Of a stretch of 64,000 nt of DNA, positions 51,885 to 63,779 are shown piece by piece; position 1 is the first letter of the stretch, and every line of letters begins with the position of its first letter. The notes below the pieces were generated by a model. The model was not told the origin of the DNA and did not search any database. It saw only the letters and a program-made list of their open reading frames with translations. Both the position numbers and the translations under genes were made by a program. The stretch is from Mya arenaria (lineage: Eukaryota; Mollusca; Bivalvia; Myida; Myidae), in assembly GCF_026914265.1 (NCBI RefSeq), contig NC_069133.1, positions 14,365,375 through 14,429,374 of the forward strand. The letters run 5' to 3'.

Positions 51885-52560
51885 TCTTCTTTATATACCG
51901 ACCACAGTTTGCAATTCATTTTAAAATATGTCCATACAAGAAAAGGTTAAAGCCCGGACACAAAAAGTTGAGTCGGACACAGACACGAACGGATAGTACG
52001 ATTTTAATATGCACTCGTTCGGGGGCATAAAAACGTTGTCTACCTACAAAACGTTTAGGTTATATATAATCGTTAAACAGGTCACAACTCACGGACCATA
52101 ATAACTACAATATCTAGATACCAATTCTAAAAGCTATCCAAACATGAGAAGCTTAATTGAAAGGTAAAACTGACCGAAGGCCGGACACGGGGCCTTGTTT
52201 AATGATCCCGCGATCACTATTTTAGTTAAGTGTGATCGTGACTGGCTTTTTTGTACAAAACGAAGGACATGTGTTCTTTAACAAACAGTGGCGGATCCAT
52301 GGTCTAGTAATAACATACTTAAATGTCAATCAAGGTGTGACAGGTTAAAAAATTCTTATCGTCTTCGTGGAACATTGGGATACCATGTGACAGTGCTATA
52401 CACTGGTGAATGTTAAAGAGCTTGCTCTAACCAGGGTCAATTCTGTCTGTGCACTATGCAACAAAATATAAAATGACTAACAGCCTTATCGGAGCACTCG
52501 TTGAACGGTCAAGGGCCGAGTGCAAGTATAAGTTGGCTTACACACAACCAAACTTATTTG
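51885..52560 (+). repeat. Segmental duplicate, right half (partner 62830-63470)
   Basis: Continues the paralogy after the LINE: 'tccatacaag', 'cataaaaacgttg', 'cacggaccataataa', 'ggccttgtt', 'gcgatcactatt' and 'gagcactcg' recur in order at 62875-63425. Confidence 0.8.
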
Positions 52561-53690
52561 AAAAGGTCTAGACACGTTGTGTTACATCCTCCACTTAGGT
52601 CATACATTCGTAATATACGACAGACTTGGACGGAAAAGTTAAGATACATAGTCAAAAGTCAAATATCACAATTATAAAAAAAATATTGCTGACCTACAGA
52701 TTTGGATGCACATAATGTTGCATTGCAATTCTAAATGAACCTAAGGGACACACATTTGTTACAAGGAATTGTTCACATAAGTATTGATATATTTCAGCAT
52801 ATTACACTTTAAATTTGTAGTTATTCATAATAAAAAATATATTCTATTTATAGATATGCCTGTAGTATTGTATATCCATTGATTCTTGTATATTAAAGGA
52901 TAAGCATGTTACTCCATACGCGATCTTTTGAAATTTACCCATCTTCACGGACCTATAAAACACGGGTTTGACAACTGCCCGATATCAGTGAAACGATAAG
53001 AAATAATAATTTACACACAATCCTTAGCGTGTGCTCGGCAAATATAAAAAAAAATTCCGCCGAATCTCCGATCGGTGATTAACGGCGATCTTCGGTTATT
53101 TCCGCCAGCTCTGCTTATATATTTTTTTACATCGATATGTCGCATGTTACATGTTTGTCGTTATTGTATTATCTCAGGACCTATATTATCAGGACCTAAT
53201 ATGTACCTGATTCAATTAATATTTAATAAGGATAATTGATGTATCAATAAATATTTAGAGATCAAGTAAACATCCATTTAAAGCCAGTTCGTCTTTAATC
53301 AACCTTACAGTTATATCTTGCTCGCAATAGATTTAATCTTATTAATAACTGTGATTTTAATCAGATTCCAATTGACTATTATCAACTCAAATGAAATTAC
53401 CGCGCATTTGAGTAAATTTTGCTTAAAGTTTTCCTACATGTATATATTCGGCCGATGTCGGAAGTCTCGAAAATGACCACACGGTAAGATCTCGGAATGA
53501 AATCGCGCTGCAAAATTGAGTTTGATCTAATCGCATTAGCACAGACGAGAGTTACCAATCCATGGTTTATAGGTCCGTTCTATCTTATTGAAAACAATGA
53601 ACCAACAAGGTAACACAAATGAAATTAAGATATCGTAACGGCTTATTCTCTTTTTCTGCTTATTATCATTATCAATATCCTTATAATTGC
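52561..53690. other. Intergenic, nothing recognised
   Basis: AT-rich; no supported gene. Confidence 0.5.
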
Positions 53691-53692
53691 TT

Positions 53693-53795
53693 TTATTATT
53701 ATTTTTTATTATTATTATTATTTTTATTATTATTATTATTAATATTATTATTATTATTATTTTATAATTAAACGTGTTATTATTATTATAATTAT
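53693..53795. repeat. (TTA)n microsatellite
   Basis: Imperfect TTA/TTATT repeat. Confidence 0.92.
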
Positions 53796-53849
53796 AATCG
53801 GCCCTCTATAAGTCGTTTAGATTTAAAATCAAAGAACTTTAGAGACATG

Positions 53850-56800
53850 ACGTAAAAAAATGTTTTTCGCCGTATGACAATATATTTCGTTTATTAATTA
53901 AGTCAATTATGAACAGATAAGAAAAGACCGGAAATAAGGTTCAGATAACGGATATGTCATATTTATCATAAAATAAGATAATTATTGAATAATAATCAAA
54001 ATTACTTGAATAGTTATTAAGATTAAAATCTGATTTGCCAATCATTGTTGCGAAAAGATAATGACTTCCTTAAATGGGAACGTTAAAGTATATGCAGTTT
54101 TAGATTACAACTGAACTTGTTTCTGAAGCTTTCAAATAAATATTAAAATGATTGCACATGTTAGGTCATAACGACTGTGGCAAAGGAAAGTTGTGTTTTA
54201 TTAAAGATAGATTGTCTTCAACAAGGTACGTTGTTATTGCAATACCAGCTCTATGTCATCCATTCGTTTAGCTATTCAAGTCATATTCGTTTTTGATTGC
54301 CTTATAGTAAGTCTCCTCTAGATATGCGTTAAGTGAATTTTTGTGTTCATGTCATATCAATTTGTAATTTCAAAATTGTATTATTCCTCACGTGATTTGG
54401 CTGACACATCATATTCCGGATGATTTTTAAAATGTTTTAAATTCGCATTAAATGTAATTGGGTTTTCATTTCATATTCGTTCCAATCTCCTATGAATTCG
54501 ATTCCTGTGTCCATGCTTTATTCGCTTGAGATTTGAACATCTCAAGATAATAACCAATTCGTATTAATACGATTTCGATACGTAGTTTAAGATTACTGTT
54601 TTAGTTTGTGATTTCGCTGTTATTGTACAGTGCATGATGAATTTGATCTTAAAGCTGAATGTCACACATGAACAAAACATTGTTGCCTGAGAATGAGCCA
54701 ATTCTTGAGTAAATATCGGGGAATCTGCTGACAAAACATCAGAACGTTTGTTTTCGATTTCAAAAATTTCATCCAAAGAAAAGCAAACATTTCATGATAA
54801 AGCAAGCTTGGTACAAAGTCAATAACATTCGTGTCTTAGTTGTAATAACTGCCAGAAGAATAAAAATGAGTGAAAACTTGTCATCAATATATCTAAAATT
54901 ATATATAAAAACAAAACTTTGTTTTTCAAATGATTGTTGCAAATGTTGTTTGTTTAAATTAGTTAACAAAACAACAACATAAAACAAGTTTAAATAGCAA
55001 GAGCTCTATAAATAGTTGCACAATTGGACAAAAGCATATGACAAAAGATCTAACGAAAAATTAAGCGTATCCGTGTTTTTAATAACAGTTTTCCCAAAAT
55101 TTTGAAAATATTTTTATCGTAAAATTCGTTGCTTTCCTTGACATTTTCCAACATATTAACGGCTGTCCAGTGCTAAAAGCGTATGATTTGATATCACATT
55201 TGCATATTTTCATTAATTTGCAATATGTACGCTTTGTGGTGGATGTATACTCATACGGACACGCAATGAAATAGTGTAACAACGGTTAATGATGTAATTT
55301 ATTGGCAGGCACAACGTGTACAATCAAAATATGTTCACCAAAATATCTTTGAAAAACTTAGTTCCAATATAAAAAATGAACTTGATGCACGCCCGACCGT
55401 CGGTTTTTCTTACCTTAAACTCAGGAATGCTTAACGTATTACTGCTACACGCGCACTATTGATTAGTACCTATCGCATGCATCTTTAATTAATAACGAAG
55501 CAAGTATCTATTATTTGTACTCAATTGTTAATGTTTAGAAACCTTGATATTTGTAATGATATACAAATAAGTCAACTTAAGTTATAAAAACACAGCTAAA
55601 ATTACGATTTCTCATAATTTGTCTAAAATACAATAATAAGAATACATTAATGATATTTTATCCGTTTACCGACATAATAGAACAGTCGTTGAATCTATTT
55701 CAATGAATGATGATCAATATACATATAAACGTGGATTGCCCATTCTCAAACGTATTAATGCAGTGGCATGTTTCCCTGGCTTTGTGCATGTGAAATTGGA
55801 ATGTGGTCACAAGCCAGACAGGGGATTATATCTGGCTACTCCATTAAAACACAAGGCCACACATTCATGCAATATCGTTGTAAAAAAACGAAATGGCATA
55901 AGCTCTCATCATTCAATGCATATATGTGACTCTTTGTCATGTTTAACATCAGAAAGCATATAATAAAATACTTCAAAGGAAACAAAAACGAACTAAACTC
56001 CCTTTGAATGTTTTGGATTGCGATTAAGAACAACAGCTTTTCTTATGTAAATGTTAGTTAATGTATTAGGGTTTAAACGTAAAAACGCAAAAACGTTACA
56101 GTTTTTATTCAAGAACTAGACCATAAAGGCAACACCAACAACAAAAACAATAATAATAATGATATCATAATCATCAACAACAAACACAGCAGCAGCCAAA
56201 ACACATTCAGGAAACAATTTAGTATACGACTGCGATATTTCAAACGTTCCGTGAAAACTACCCGACAAACCAAGTAGTCCAACTGTTAAAACTTACACCT
56301 GTTTTAAGGTACAAGGCAAATATCAATGAACAAGTGTCTGATGTCTTTTCAATGCTGTGTTCAATACCTTTCAATGAATCGAATAATGTTCAAGTTCCTT
56401 ATAATACATCAAGGTAGTGCACAAAGTCAATTCAATGCATCGAAAAAATGTCGAATGACCTTTTAATTCGTTAGGAAAATGTCCGAGGCCCTTTTCATAC
56501 AATGATATTGTCCAGTGTCCTTTCAATGCATCGAGATAATGTTCAAAGTCTTACTAATTCATCTCGATAGTGACCAATGTCCACTCAATGCATCGAGATA
56601 GGGTTCTAGGTCTTTGAATGCATCGTGTATTTGTATTTTGTATTTGTATTGCATGGAGAAAGTGTCCAATGCCAGTTCGATGCATCGAAGAAGTTTTCGA
56701 TATCCTTTCAATGTATCAAGAAAGTGTCCGAGGTCCTTTTATATTCTCCAGAGAGTGTCCGGCCTCCGTTTGAATCAGCAAAAAACTGTATTGTCCGAGG

Positions 56801-57680
56801 TGCTTTCACATAAGCTACTAAGTATCCAAGGCTTTCACATATCATTTGAAAAAGTCCACTGTCTGTCAAATAATCCGTTAAGTGCCAGAGTTCCTTTCAA
56901 ATCACTAAGATAGTGCCTGAGGTTTTTTTCAAATTCTCTGTAAAGTGCCCGAGTTCCTTTCTTTACATACATTAGCAATGTGTTTGAGATAGCTTCTTAT
57001 TATCAAGATAGTGATCGAGTTGCTATCTATGCATCTCGATATAGTGTTCGAGTTCCTTTCAAATCATCTGTATACTGTCCGAGTTCCTTTCAAATTATCT
57101 GCATAATGCCCAGGGTCCTTTCAAAAACATTTGTAAAGTGTCCAAGGTCCTTTCAGTAAATCTACGTAGTGTCCGACGTCCTATCAAACCATCTGAATAG
57201 TGTCCGAGGTTCTTTGAAATCATCTGGAGAACTTTCAATGAATCAGGTTTGTGTCCGAGGTCCTTTCGATGCAAATGGCTCAGGTCCGAGGTCTTTTCAA
57301 TGCAACTGGTTCATGTCCTTTCAATGCCTGCGGAAATATAATGATAGTTTCTTCCTTGTATCTTACAACGTTTAATTTAATTCGTGCATCTGATTAATAT
57401 TTTCATGCTTTTACTTGTCATATAAATGAATACCTTTAAAACACGTATCTAAAAAGCGATTCCGTGTAGATTTATAATTTTATATGCTTCATTCTCATTT
57501 CAGTAGATTAACATCATCATTGTATGCAAACAATTAAAAAAAATCCATTTTAGTAATGATCACACCTATTTCACATACGAGAATAAAACTACACTCATGT
57601 ATTCAGAAATGTTTATTTCACATAAATGTATATACACTACTGTCGATAAGGAGGAACACATACATGTTTATATTTTTCAG
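53850..57680 (+). promoter_or_regulatory. 5' region and intron of zinc-finger locus 3
   Basis: Paralogue of 37590-39302. It shares the inferred 5' exon end 'acaag|gtac' (donor at 54226) and the acceptor directly before the finger exon (57671-57680, 'tatttttcag'). The intron is 3.4 kb here against 1.4 kb at locus 2. The growth comes largely from the 31 bp minisatellite (56330-57350) and inserted sequence near 55.7 kb. A degraded MITE piece lies at about 54640-54750. Confidence 0.55.
56330..57350. repeat. 31 bp minisatellite in the intron of locus 3
   Basis: About 32 copies of 'gtccgaggtcctttcaatgc' plus 'atcgagatagt', best preserved at 56470-56600. Absent from the paralogous intron at locus 2, so it arose or inserted after the duplication. 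Open frames across it are by-products. Confidence 0.9.
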
Positions 57681-59288
57681 ATTTAAATAGGTACGGACTA
57701 GAACTCATACACGTAGTAGATCAGTAGGGCTGATTGGTCCATGAACTCTGATTTAAAGCGTCACATTAAAATACATATGGGAAGGAAGCAATAAAACTGT
57801 GTGATATGTGATTTCTCTCGAAAAAAATCATTTACAAACACATCGAAGAATGTCCACTGAAGGAAAGTCAAACGCTTGTAAGATGATCGATGCTACTTGT
57901 TCTCAGAAACAATATTTACAAGAACATAGAAGAATTCACAATGGAGAAATGCCTAACAAGTGTGAGGTATGTGATTCGGCTTTCTGCCAGAAAGCCTCTT
58001 TGCAGTCTCATAAAAGAAAGAAAATAGTTGAAAAGCCATACAAGTGTGAGACATGTGATGCTGCTTTCACCAGAAGTAGTAGTTTACAGACACATATTAG
58101 AAACATACCGGAGAGTGCCCATACAAGTGTGATACATGCGATGCTGCTTTCTCTACAAAACGGAATTTAAAGAGACACATTATAATGCACACAGGCGAAA
58201 AGCCATACAAGTGTGTTACATGTGATGCTACCTTCTCTACAAAAAATAGTTTACAGACGCATATACGAATACACACAGGCGAGAAGCCATACAAGTGTGA
58301 GGTATGTGATGCTGCTTTCTCTACAAAAAAAATTTTACAGACTCATTATAGAATACACACAGGCGAGAAGCCTTACAAGTGTGAGGTATGTGATGCTACT
58401 TTCTCTCATGATGGGACTTTACAGAGTCATATAAGAATACACACAGGAGAAAAGCCGTTCAAGTGCGAGATTTGTGATGCTGCTTTCTCTCGGAATTGGC
58501 ATTTTCAGATACATGTAAGAAAACACACAGGAGAAAAGCCGTTCAAGTGTGAGATATGTGATGCTGCTTTCTCCCATAAAGCATCTTTACAGACACATAT
58601 AAGAAAACACACAGGCGAAAAGCCGTTCAAGTGTGAGATATGTGATGCTGCTTTCTCCCATAAAGCATCTTTACAGACACATATAAGAAAACACACAGGC
58701 GAAAAGCCGTTCAAGTGTGTGATATGTGATGCTGCTTTCTCTCAGAATTGGCATTTACAGACACATATAAGAATACACACAGGAGAAAAGCCGTTCAAGT
58801 GTGAGATATGTGATGCTGCTTTCTCCCATAAAGCATCTTTACAGACACATATAAGAAAACACACAGGCGAAAAGCCGTTCAAGTGTGAGATATGTGATGC
58901 TGCTTTCTCTCGGAATTGGCATTTACAGACACATATAAGAATACACACAGGAGAAAAGCCGTTCAAGTGTGAGATATGTGATGCTGCTTTCTCCCAGAAA
59001 GCATCTTTACAGACACATATAAGAAAACACACAGGCGAAAAGCCGTTCAAGTGTGTGATATGTGATGCTGCTTTCTCTCAGAATTGGAATTTACAGAGAC
59101 ATATAAGAATACACACAGGCGAAATACGGTTCAAGTGTGTGATATGTGATGCTGCTTTCTCTCAGAATTGGAATTTACAGAGACATATAAGAATACACAC
59201 AGGAGAAATACGGTTCAAGTGTGAGTTATGTGATGCTGCTTTCTCTCGGAATTGGAATTTACAGAGACATATAAGAACACACAGATGA
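57681..59288 (+). pseudogene. C2H2 zinc-finger gene 3, broken 5' end, long open array
   Basis: The exon opens right after the acceptor, but the ATG-GAT-ATG start seen in copies 1 and 2 reads 'aaataggtacgg', so the start is lost; a stop lies early in the first, degenerate fingers. Fingers between 57808 and 58105 are partly degenerate, and a short deletion near 58106 shifts the frame. From there to the TGA at 59286-59288 the array is fully open with 14 good C2H2 fingers. The fingers from 5 onward are near-identical at DNA level and differ mainly at DNA-contact positions (H-K-A-S-L, R-N-W-H-L, Q-N-W-N-L types). An internal ATG at 58185 would allow a 367-residue protein with about 13 full fingers. 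Whether that is made is unknown. Confidence 0.8.
58440..59288 (+). repeat. 84 bp finger repeats, recently homogenised
   Basis: Ten successive finger units, many identical over most of their 84 bases, mostly alternating between K-A-S-L and N-W-H-L/N-W-N-L types, so a 168 bp pair has been copied several times. Confidence 0.88.
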
Positions 59289-59820
59289 GAAAAGCGGTTC
59301 AAGTTTGAAATGTGATGTGCTGTTTTCTCTCATAAAGCATCTTTACAGTCACATATAAGAATAACAAATGAAAATTTACAGAGACATATAAGAAAACACA
59401 CAGGCGAAAAGCCGTTCAAGTGTGAGATATGTGATGCTGCTTTCTCTCGGAATTGGCATTTACAGACACATATAAGAATACACACAGGAGAAAAGCCGTT
59501 CAAGTGTGAGATATGTGATGCTGCTTTCTCCCAGAAAGCATCTTTACAGACACATATAAGAAAACACACAAGCGAAAAGCCGTTCAAGTGTGTGCTATGT
59601 GATGCTGCTTTCTCTCAGAATAGGAATTTACAGAGACATATAAGAATACACACAGGCGAAATACGGTTCAAGTGTGTGATATGTGATGCTGCTTTCTCTC
59701 AGAATGTGGATTTACAGAGACATATAAGAATACACACAGGAGAAATACGGTTCAAGTGTGAGTTATGTGATGCTGCTTTCTCTCAGAATTGGAATTTACA
59801 GAGACATATAAGAACACACA
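58747..59820 (+). repeat. 537 bp tandem duplication inside the finger array
   Basis: 58747-59283 and 59284-59820 correspond at an offset of exactly 537 bases. For example 'gatgagaaaagcggttcaag' occurs at 59284 and 59821, and the block near 58885 recurs at 59422. The duplication copied the stop-bearing end of the array (T-H-R-stop), which therefore appears at 59288 and again at 59825. Exact outer limits are uncertain because the flanks are themselves repeats. Confidence 0.78.
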
Positions 59821-60790
59821 GATGAGAAAAGCGGTTCAAGTTTGAAATGTGATGTGCTGTTTCCTCTCATAAAGCATCTTTACAGTCACATATAAGAATA
59901 ACAAATGAAAATTTACAGAGACATATAAGAATACACACATGCAAAAAGCGGTTCAAGTGTGAGATATGTGATGCTGCTTTCTCTCAGAATAGGAATTTAC
60001 AGAGACATATAAGAATACACACAGGTGTTAAGCGGTTCAAGTGTGAAATGTGATATACTGCGTTTTCTCAGAAAGTATCTTTACAGTCACTTATAAGAAT
60101 ACACACAGGAGAAAAGCGGTTCAATTGTGAGATATGTGAGATATGTGATGCTGCTTTCTCTCAGAATAGGAATTTACAGAGACATATAAGAACACACAGA
60201 GCAGAAAAGCGGTTCAAGTTTGAAATGTGATATGCTGCTTCTTCTCATAAAGCATCTGTACAGTTACATATAAGAATAACAAAAGGAGAAAAGCCGTTCA
60301 AGTGTTAGATATGTGATGCTGCTCTTTCTCGGAAAGCATATTTACAGTCACTTATAAGAATACACACAGGAGAAAAGCGTTCAATTGTGAGATATGTGAT
60401 GCTGCTTTCTCCCAGAAAGTAATTTTACAGTCACATATTAGAATATACAAAGGAGAAAAGCGGTTCAATTTTGAAATATGATATGCTGCTTTCTCTCAAA
60501 AATCTTTTTTACAGTTACATATAAGTATACAACCGGGGGAAATCCGTACACGTTTGAGATATGTGATGCTGCTTTCTCTCAAAAAGCTTCTTTACAGTCA
60601 CATATAAGAATACAAGCGGGAGAAAAGTCGTACAAGTTTAAAATATGTGGTGCTGTTTTTATTACAAAAAACAATTTAAATTCACATATAAGAATACTTA
60701 CAAGAGAAAATATGTATAAGTGTGAGATATGTGATGCTACTTTTTGTCAGATAACCTATTTACATTCACATTTAAGAATACACACACGTC

Positions 60791-60903
60791 CACAGTTACT
60801 TGGTATTTGGACTGCATTTTTTATAATTCTCAGCCCAAGAGATCACCCTAGTGACCAATCGCTCGACTGGCCAAAAATGCATTTCAAATACTAAGTAACT
60901 GTG
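60791..60903. mobile_element. 113 bp hAT-type MITE in the finger array
   Basis: Terminal inverted repeats of about 31 bp ('cacagttacttggtatttgg' and the inverse, ending 'ctaagtaactgtg') enclose a short unique centre. The flanking 8-mers 'cacacgtc' (60783-60790) and 'catacgtc' (60904-60911) match at 7 of 8 bases, the target-duplication length of hAT transposons. It lies in a T-G-E-K-P linker position and interrupts the local frame. Confidence 0.8.
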
Positions 60904-61149
60904 CATACGTCAGGGGAAAAGACTTACAATTTTAAGATATGTGGACTTTCTCATAAAATGGGCTTTTACAGAAACGTCTAAGAATTCATACAGGAGAGAA
61001 GACATACAATTAAACGAAATGTGATACTGTTTCTCTAATAAAGTGACTTCAAGTCAAATATTGAAATACACACAGGTGAGAAGGACTACAAGTGTGAGAC
61101 ATGTGATGCTGCCTTCTCTACATAAGGTCATTTACAAACGTGTATAAGA

Positions 61150-61745
61150 AAACATACACGCGTATAGCCTTAACAATGTGGAACATGTGAAGCTGCTGTA
61201 TCTACAAAAGGTTATTAACAGACACATATTAGATTACAAACAGGCGAAAAGCCTTAACAGTGTGGAACACACGCAGCTGCCTTCTCTACAAAAGGTTATT
61301 AACAGACACATATAAGAATACAAACAGGCGAAAAGCCTTACCAGTGTGGAACACATGAAGCTGCTGTATCTACAAAAGGTTATTAACAGACACATATTAG
61401 AATAGAAACAGGCGAAAAGCCTTACCAGTGTGGAACACGTGAAGCTGCTGTATCTACAAAAGGTTATTAACAGGCACATACTAGAATAGAAACAGGCGAA
61501 AAGCCTTACCAGTGTGGAACACATGATGCTGCTGTATCTACAAAAGGTTATTTACAGACACATATAAAAATACAAACAGGCAAAAAGCCTTACCAGTGTG
61601 CAACACATGAAGCTGCTGTATCTACAAAAGGTTATTAACAGACACATATAAGAATACAAACAGGCGAAAAGCCTTACCAGTGTGGAACACATGATGCTGC
61701 TTTTTCTCCAAAAGGTTATTCACATAAACATCATAGTATACATAC
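61150..61745 (+). repeat. 84 bp array of a dead zinc finger
   Basis: About seven tandem units of 84 bp, each derived from one finger, that share the same defects: second Cys to His (C-G-T-H), final His to Gln (R-I-Q-T), and in five of them TTA to TAA within the helix ('gttattaacag'). The unit near 61548 still has TTT-ACAG. A minus-strand open frame across the array is a by-product. Confidence 0.88.
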
Positions 61746-61777
61746 AGGTAAGATGCCATTAAAGTGTTCGATAAGAG

Positions 61778-63480
61778 TGTCACATTCATTAAGCTGCATA
61801 TTTAGCGCAAATCATTCAACGTTTGTTTGTCCGTTTCGGTCGTGCAGCATAATAATATGTTTCGATGAGTTCACAAGGTGAAGCTACATTGGTTCCCCTC
61901 ACTCTGAACGAAAGAGAAAAATGCGACGTTTTCTCTTCATCGTCTTGGTTATGTTATGTTATGTTGTTATGTAATTTTATGTTATGTTAAATTATGTTAT
62001 CTAGAGTCGGTCGTTTAAAGCCTAGAATGTAGAAAACGCTGACATAAATTCCTTACACTATGAGAGTTTTAGCAGAATAAATAAAGATTAATTATTTGCT
62101 CCCGGAGCGCGTGCGCATTTATCAATCAGAATAGTTGACTCAGATATATAACGGTTTTAAACAATTCAAAGGAATGGTCAGTCGAACCAACATTACATAT
62201 GAAGTAAGCGGACATATATTACATCGAACAAAAATCAGAACTGTAGAACGTAAACACTATATCCCAAATGTATTCCATATGCTCAAGTAAAGAGATTGTG
62301 AATTAAAGAGAAATATTTATGATCTTTACGTTTTAAATACATGTGGCAAGTTATTTCCGAATTGTCTGTAAACATTTAAATACCACCCATACTTGACAAC
62401 CTAAACTCTTATGTCCTCTTCTGCAGCATTACATAGTAAATTAAAACTAATTGTGACCTTGATATTGGAGGTAGGGACATGCTCTATTTAAAATATTATT
62501 TTTTTTATATTTTTTATCAATATGTTTTTAGAATGTGTCTTTTTGTAAATTTACAGATCTCATGACAACTTCTTTTGAAATAAAATTTGTAATTTTATGC
62601 TTTTTTCTTGATATCATTTGTATATGAAAATAGTCTGAAGTAAAATTAAAGCGCACAAATGACTCTGTTGGAAATTAGTCAGGGGCCGAAATTGATTTAA
62701 AGAGGCCGGAATGGCAGGACCGAAATGCCTTAGGGACCGATTTGTACGAAGGCCGAATTTCATAACATTCAAACACTCAATGTATTCTTAAACTTAAAGG
62801 TATGGACACAGGTTTTGTACCCGACACATCGTCTTTATGTACCGAACACATATGGCAATTTATTTTTAAATCTGTCCATACAAGAGAAAGTTACAACCCT
62901 GACACGAAAAGTTGAGCCGGACAGTTCGATTTTAATATGCCCAACTTCGGGAGCATAAAAACGTTGCCTACCTATTAAACGTTTAGATGTGTTATAATAT
63001 AATTGTAAAACAGGTCACAGGTCACGGACCATAATAATTCTAATATTAAGATACAAATTCTAAAAGCAATACCTAAATAAATAGATTCAGTATACAGTCA
63101 AACCGACCGTAGGCCGGTAACGGGGCCTTGTTCATTGATCTCGCGATCACTATTATAGTTAAGTGTGATTTTTTTTTTTTAAAATACGAAGGGCAAGTGT
63201 TCTTAAACAAACAACGTCGGATCCGTTGTCTAGTCAGACCGAACGGAGGCCCAAAACGGGGCCTTGTTGCTTGTCCTGGAGGGACGATACATGGGCATTC
63301 CGTGTGTCAGTGCTATAAATTGGTGAATGTTAAGGAACAAGGCTAGCTCTTTAGGGTTACATTCCGTCTGTGCACTTTGCTACGAAAATACAAAATGACT
63401 AATAAACTTATCAGAGCACTCGCCGAGCAAAGCCCGAGTGCGAGTAGAAAGTAGCTTACACACTGCCACCAAAGTTAAAA
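61778..63480 (+). repeat. Segmental duplicate without the LINE (partner 49037-52560)
   Basis: Collinear with 49037-50365 plus 51885-52560. The (TTATG)n run is at 61948-62003. The point equivalent to the LINE insertion is near 62810-62830 ('gacacaggttttgtacccgacacatcg'-like sequence), where the two flanks are joined by only about ten bases. Confidence 0.82.
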
Positions 63481-63779
63481 GTTTATAAAAAAAATGACGA
63501 CTTACAGAATTGGATGCACATATTGTTGCATTCTAATGTACCTAAGGGACAAAAATCTTTTACAAGTAGTTTTTTTTATATAATAATTGATATACTTTAG
63601 CTAATTCTAATATTATTCTATATTGTAGTGATTCATACTGGATAATGTGTTTCTTAAATAGCTCTGCCTTTAGTATTATAAGTAGCTTTCATGTGTTTCC
63701 GGTTCGTATTGAAATGGCATAATATATTTTTCATAAACCATATAATAAATGAAATAAGAAGTGGCGCGTTGTTGCGCGT
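63481..63779. other. Intergenic, nothing recognised
   Basis: AT-rich; no supported feature. Confidence 0.5.

Larger units (their letters stand above)
59289..61750 (+). pseudogene. Decaying extension of zinc-finger array 3
   Basis: About 25 more finger-derived units after the stop at 59288, with many stops, short deletions and lost ligands. One short open stretch (59592-59825) repeats the end of the main array. Another (60478-60790) holds three partial fingers before a MITE. Linkers still read T-G-E-K-P in many units, so the origin is unmistakable. No continuous protein is possible, and no acceptor or start is seen. Confidence 0.85.

Noticed and set aside
55703-55963. 86-codon frame in the intron of zinc-finger locus 3
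   Set aside because: Its paralogous sequence at 47455-47680 does not keep the frame, so there is no sign of coding constraint.
58505-59587. Minus-strand frames with N-G-F-S-P-V-C-F-L-I-C repeats
   Set aside because: Antisense shadows of the T-G-E-K-P linker repeats.
61234-61524. 96-codon minus-strand frame with repeated C-S-T-L-V-R-L-F-A-C
   Set aside because: Reverse reading of the 84 bp dead-finger array.
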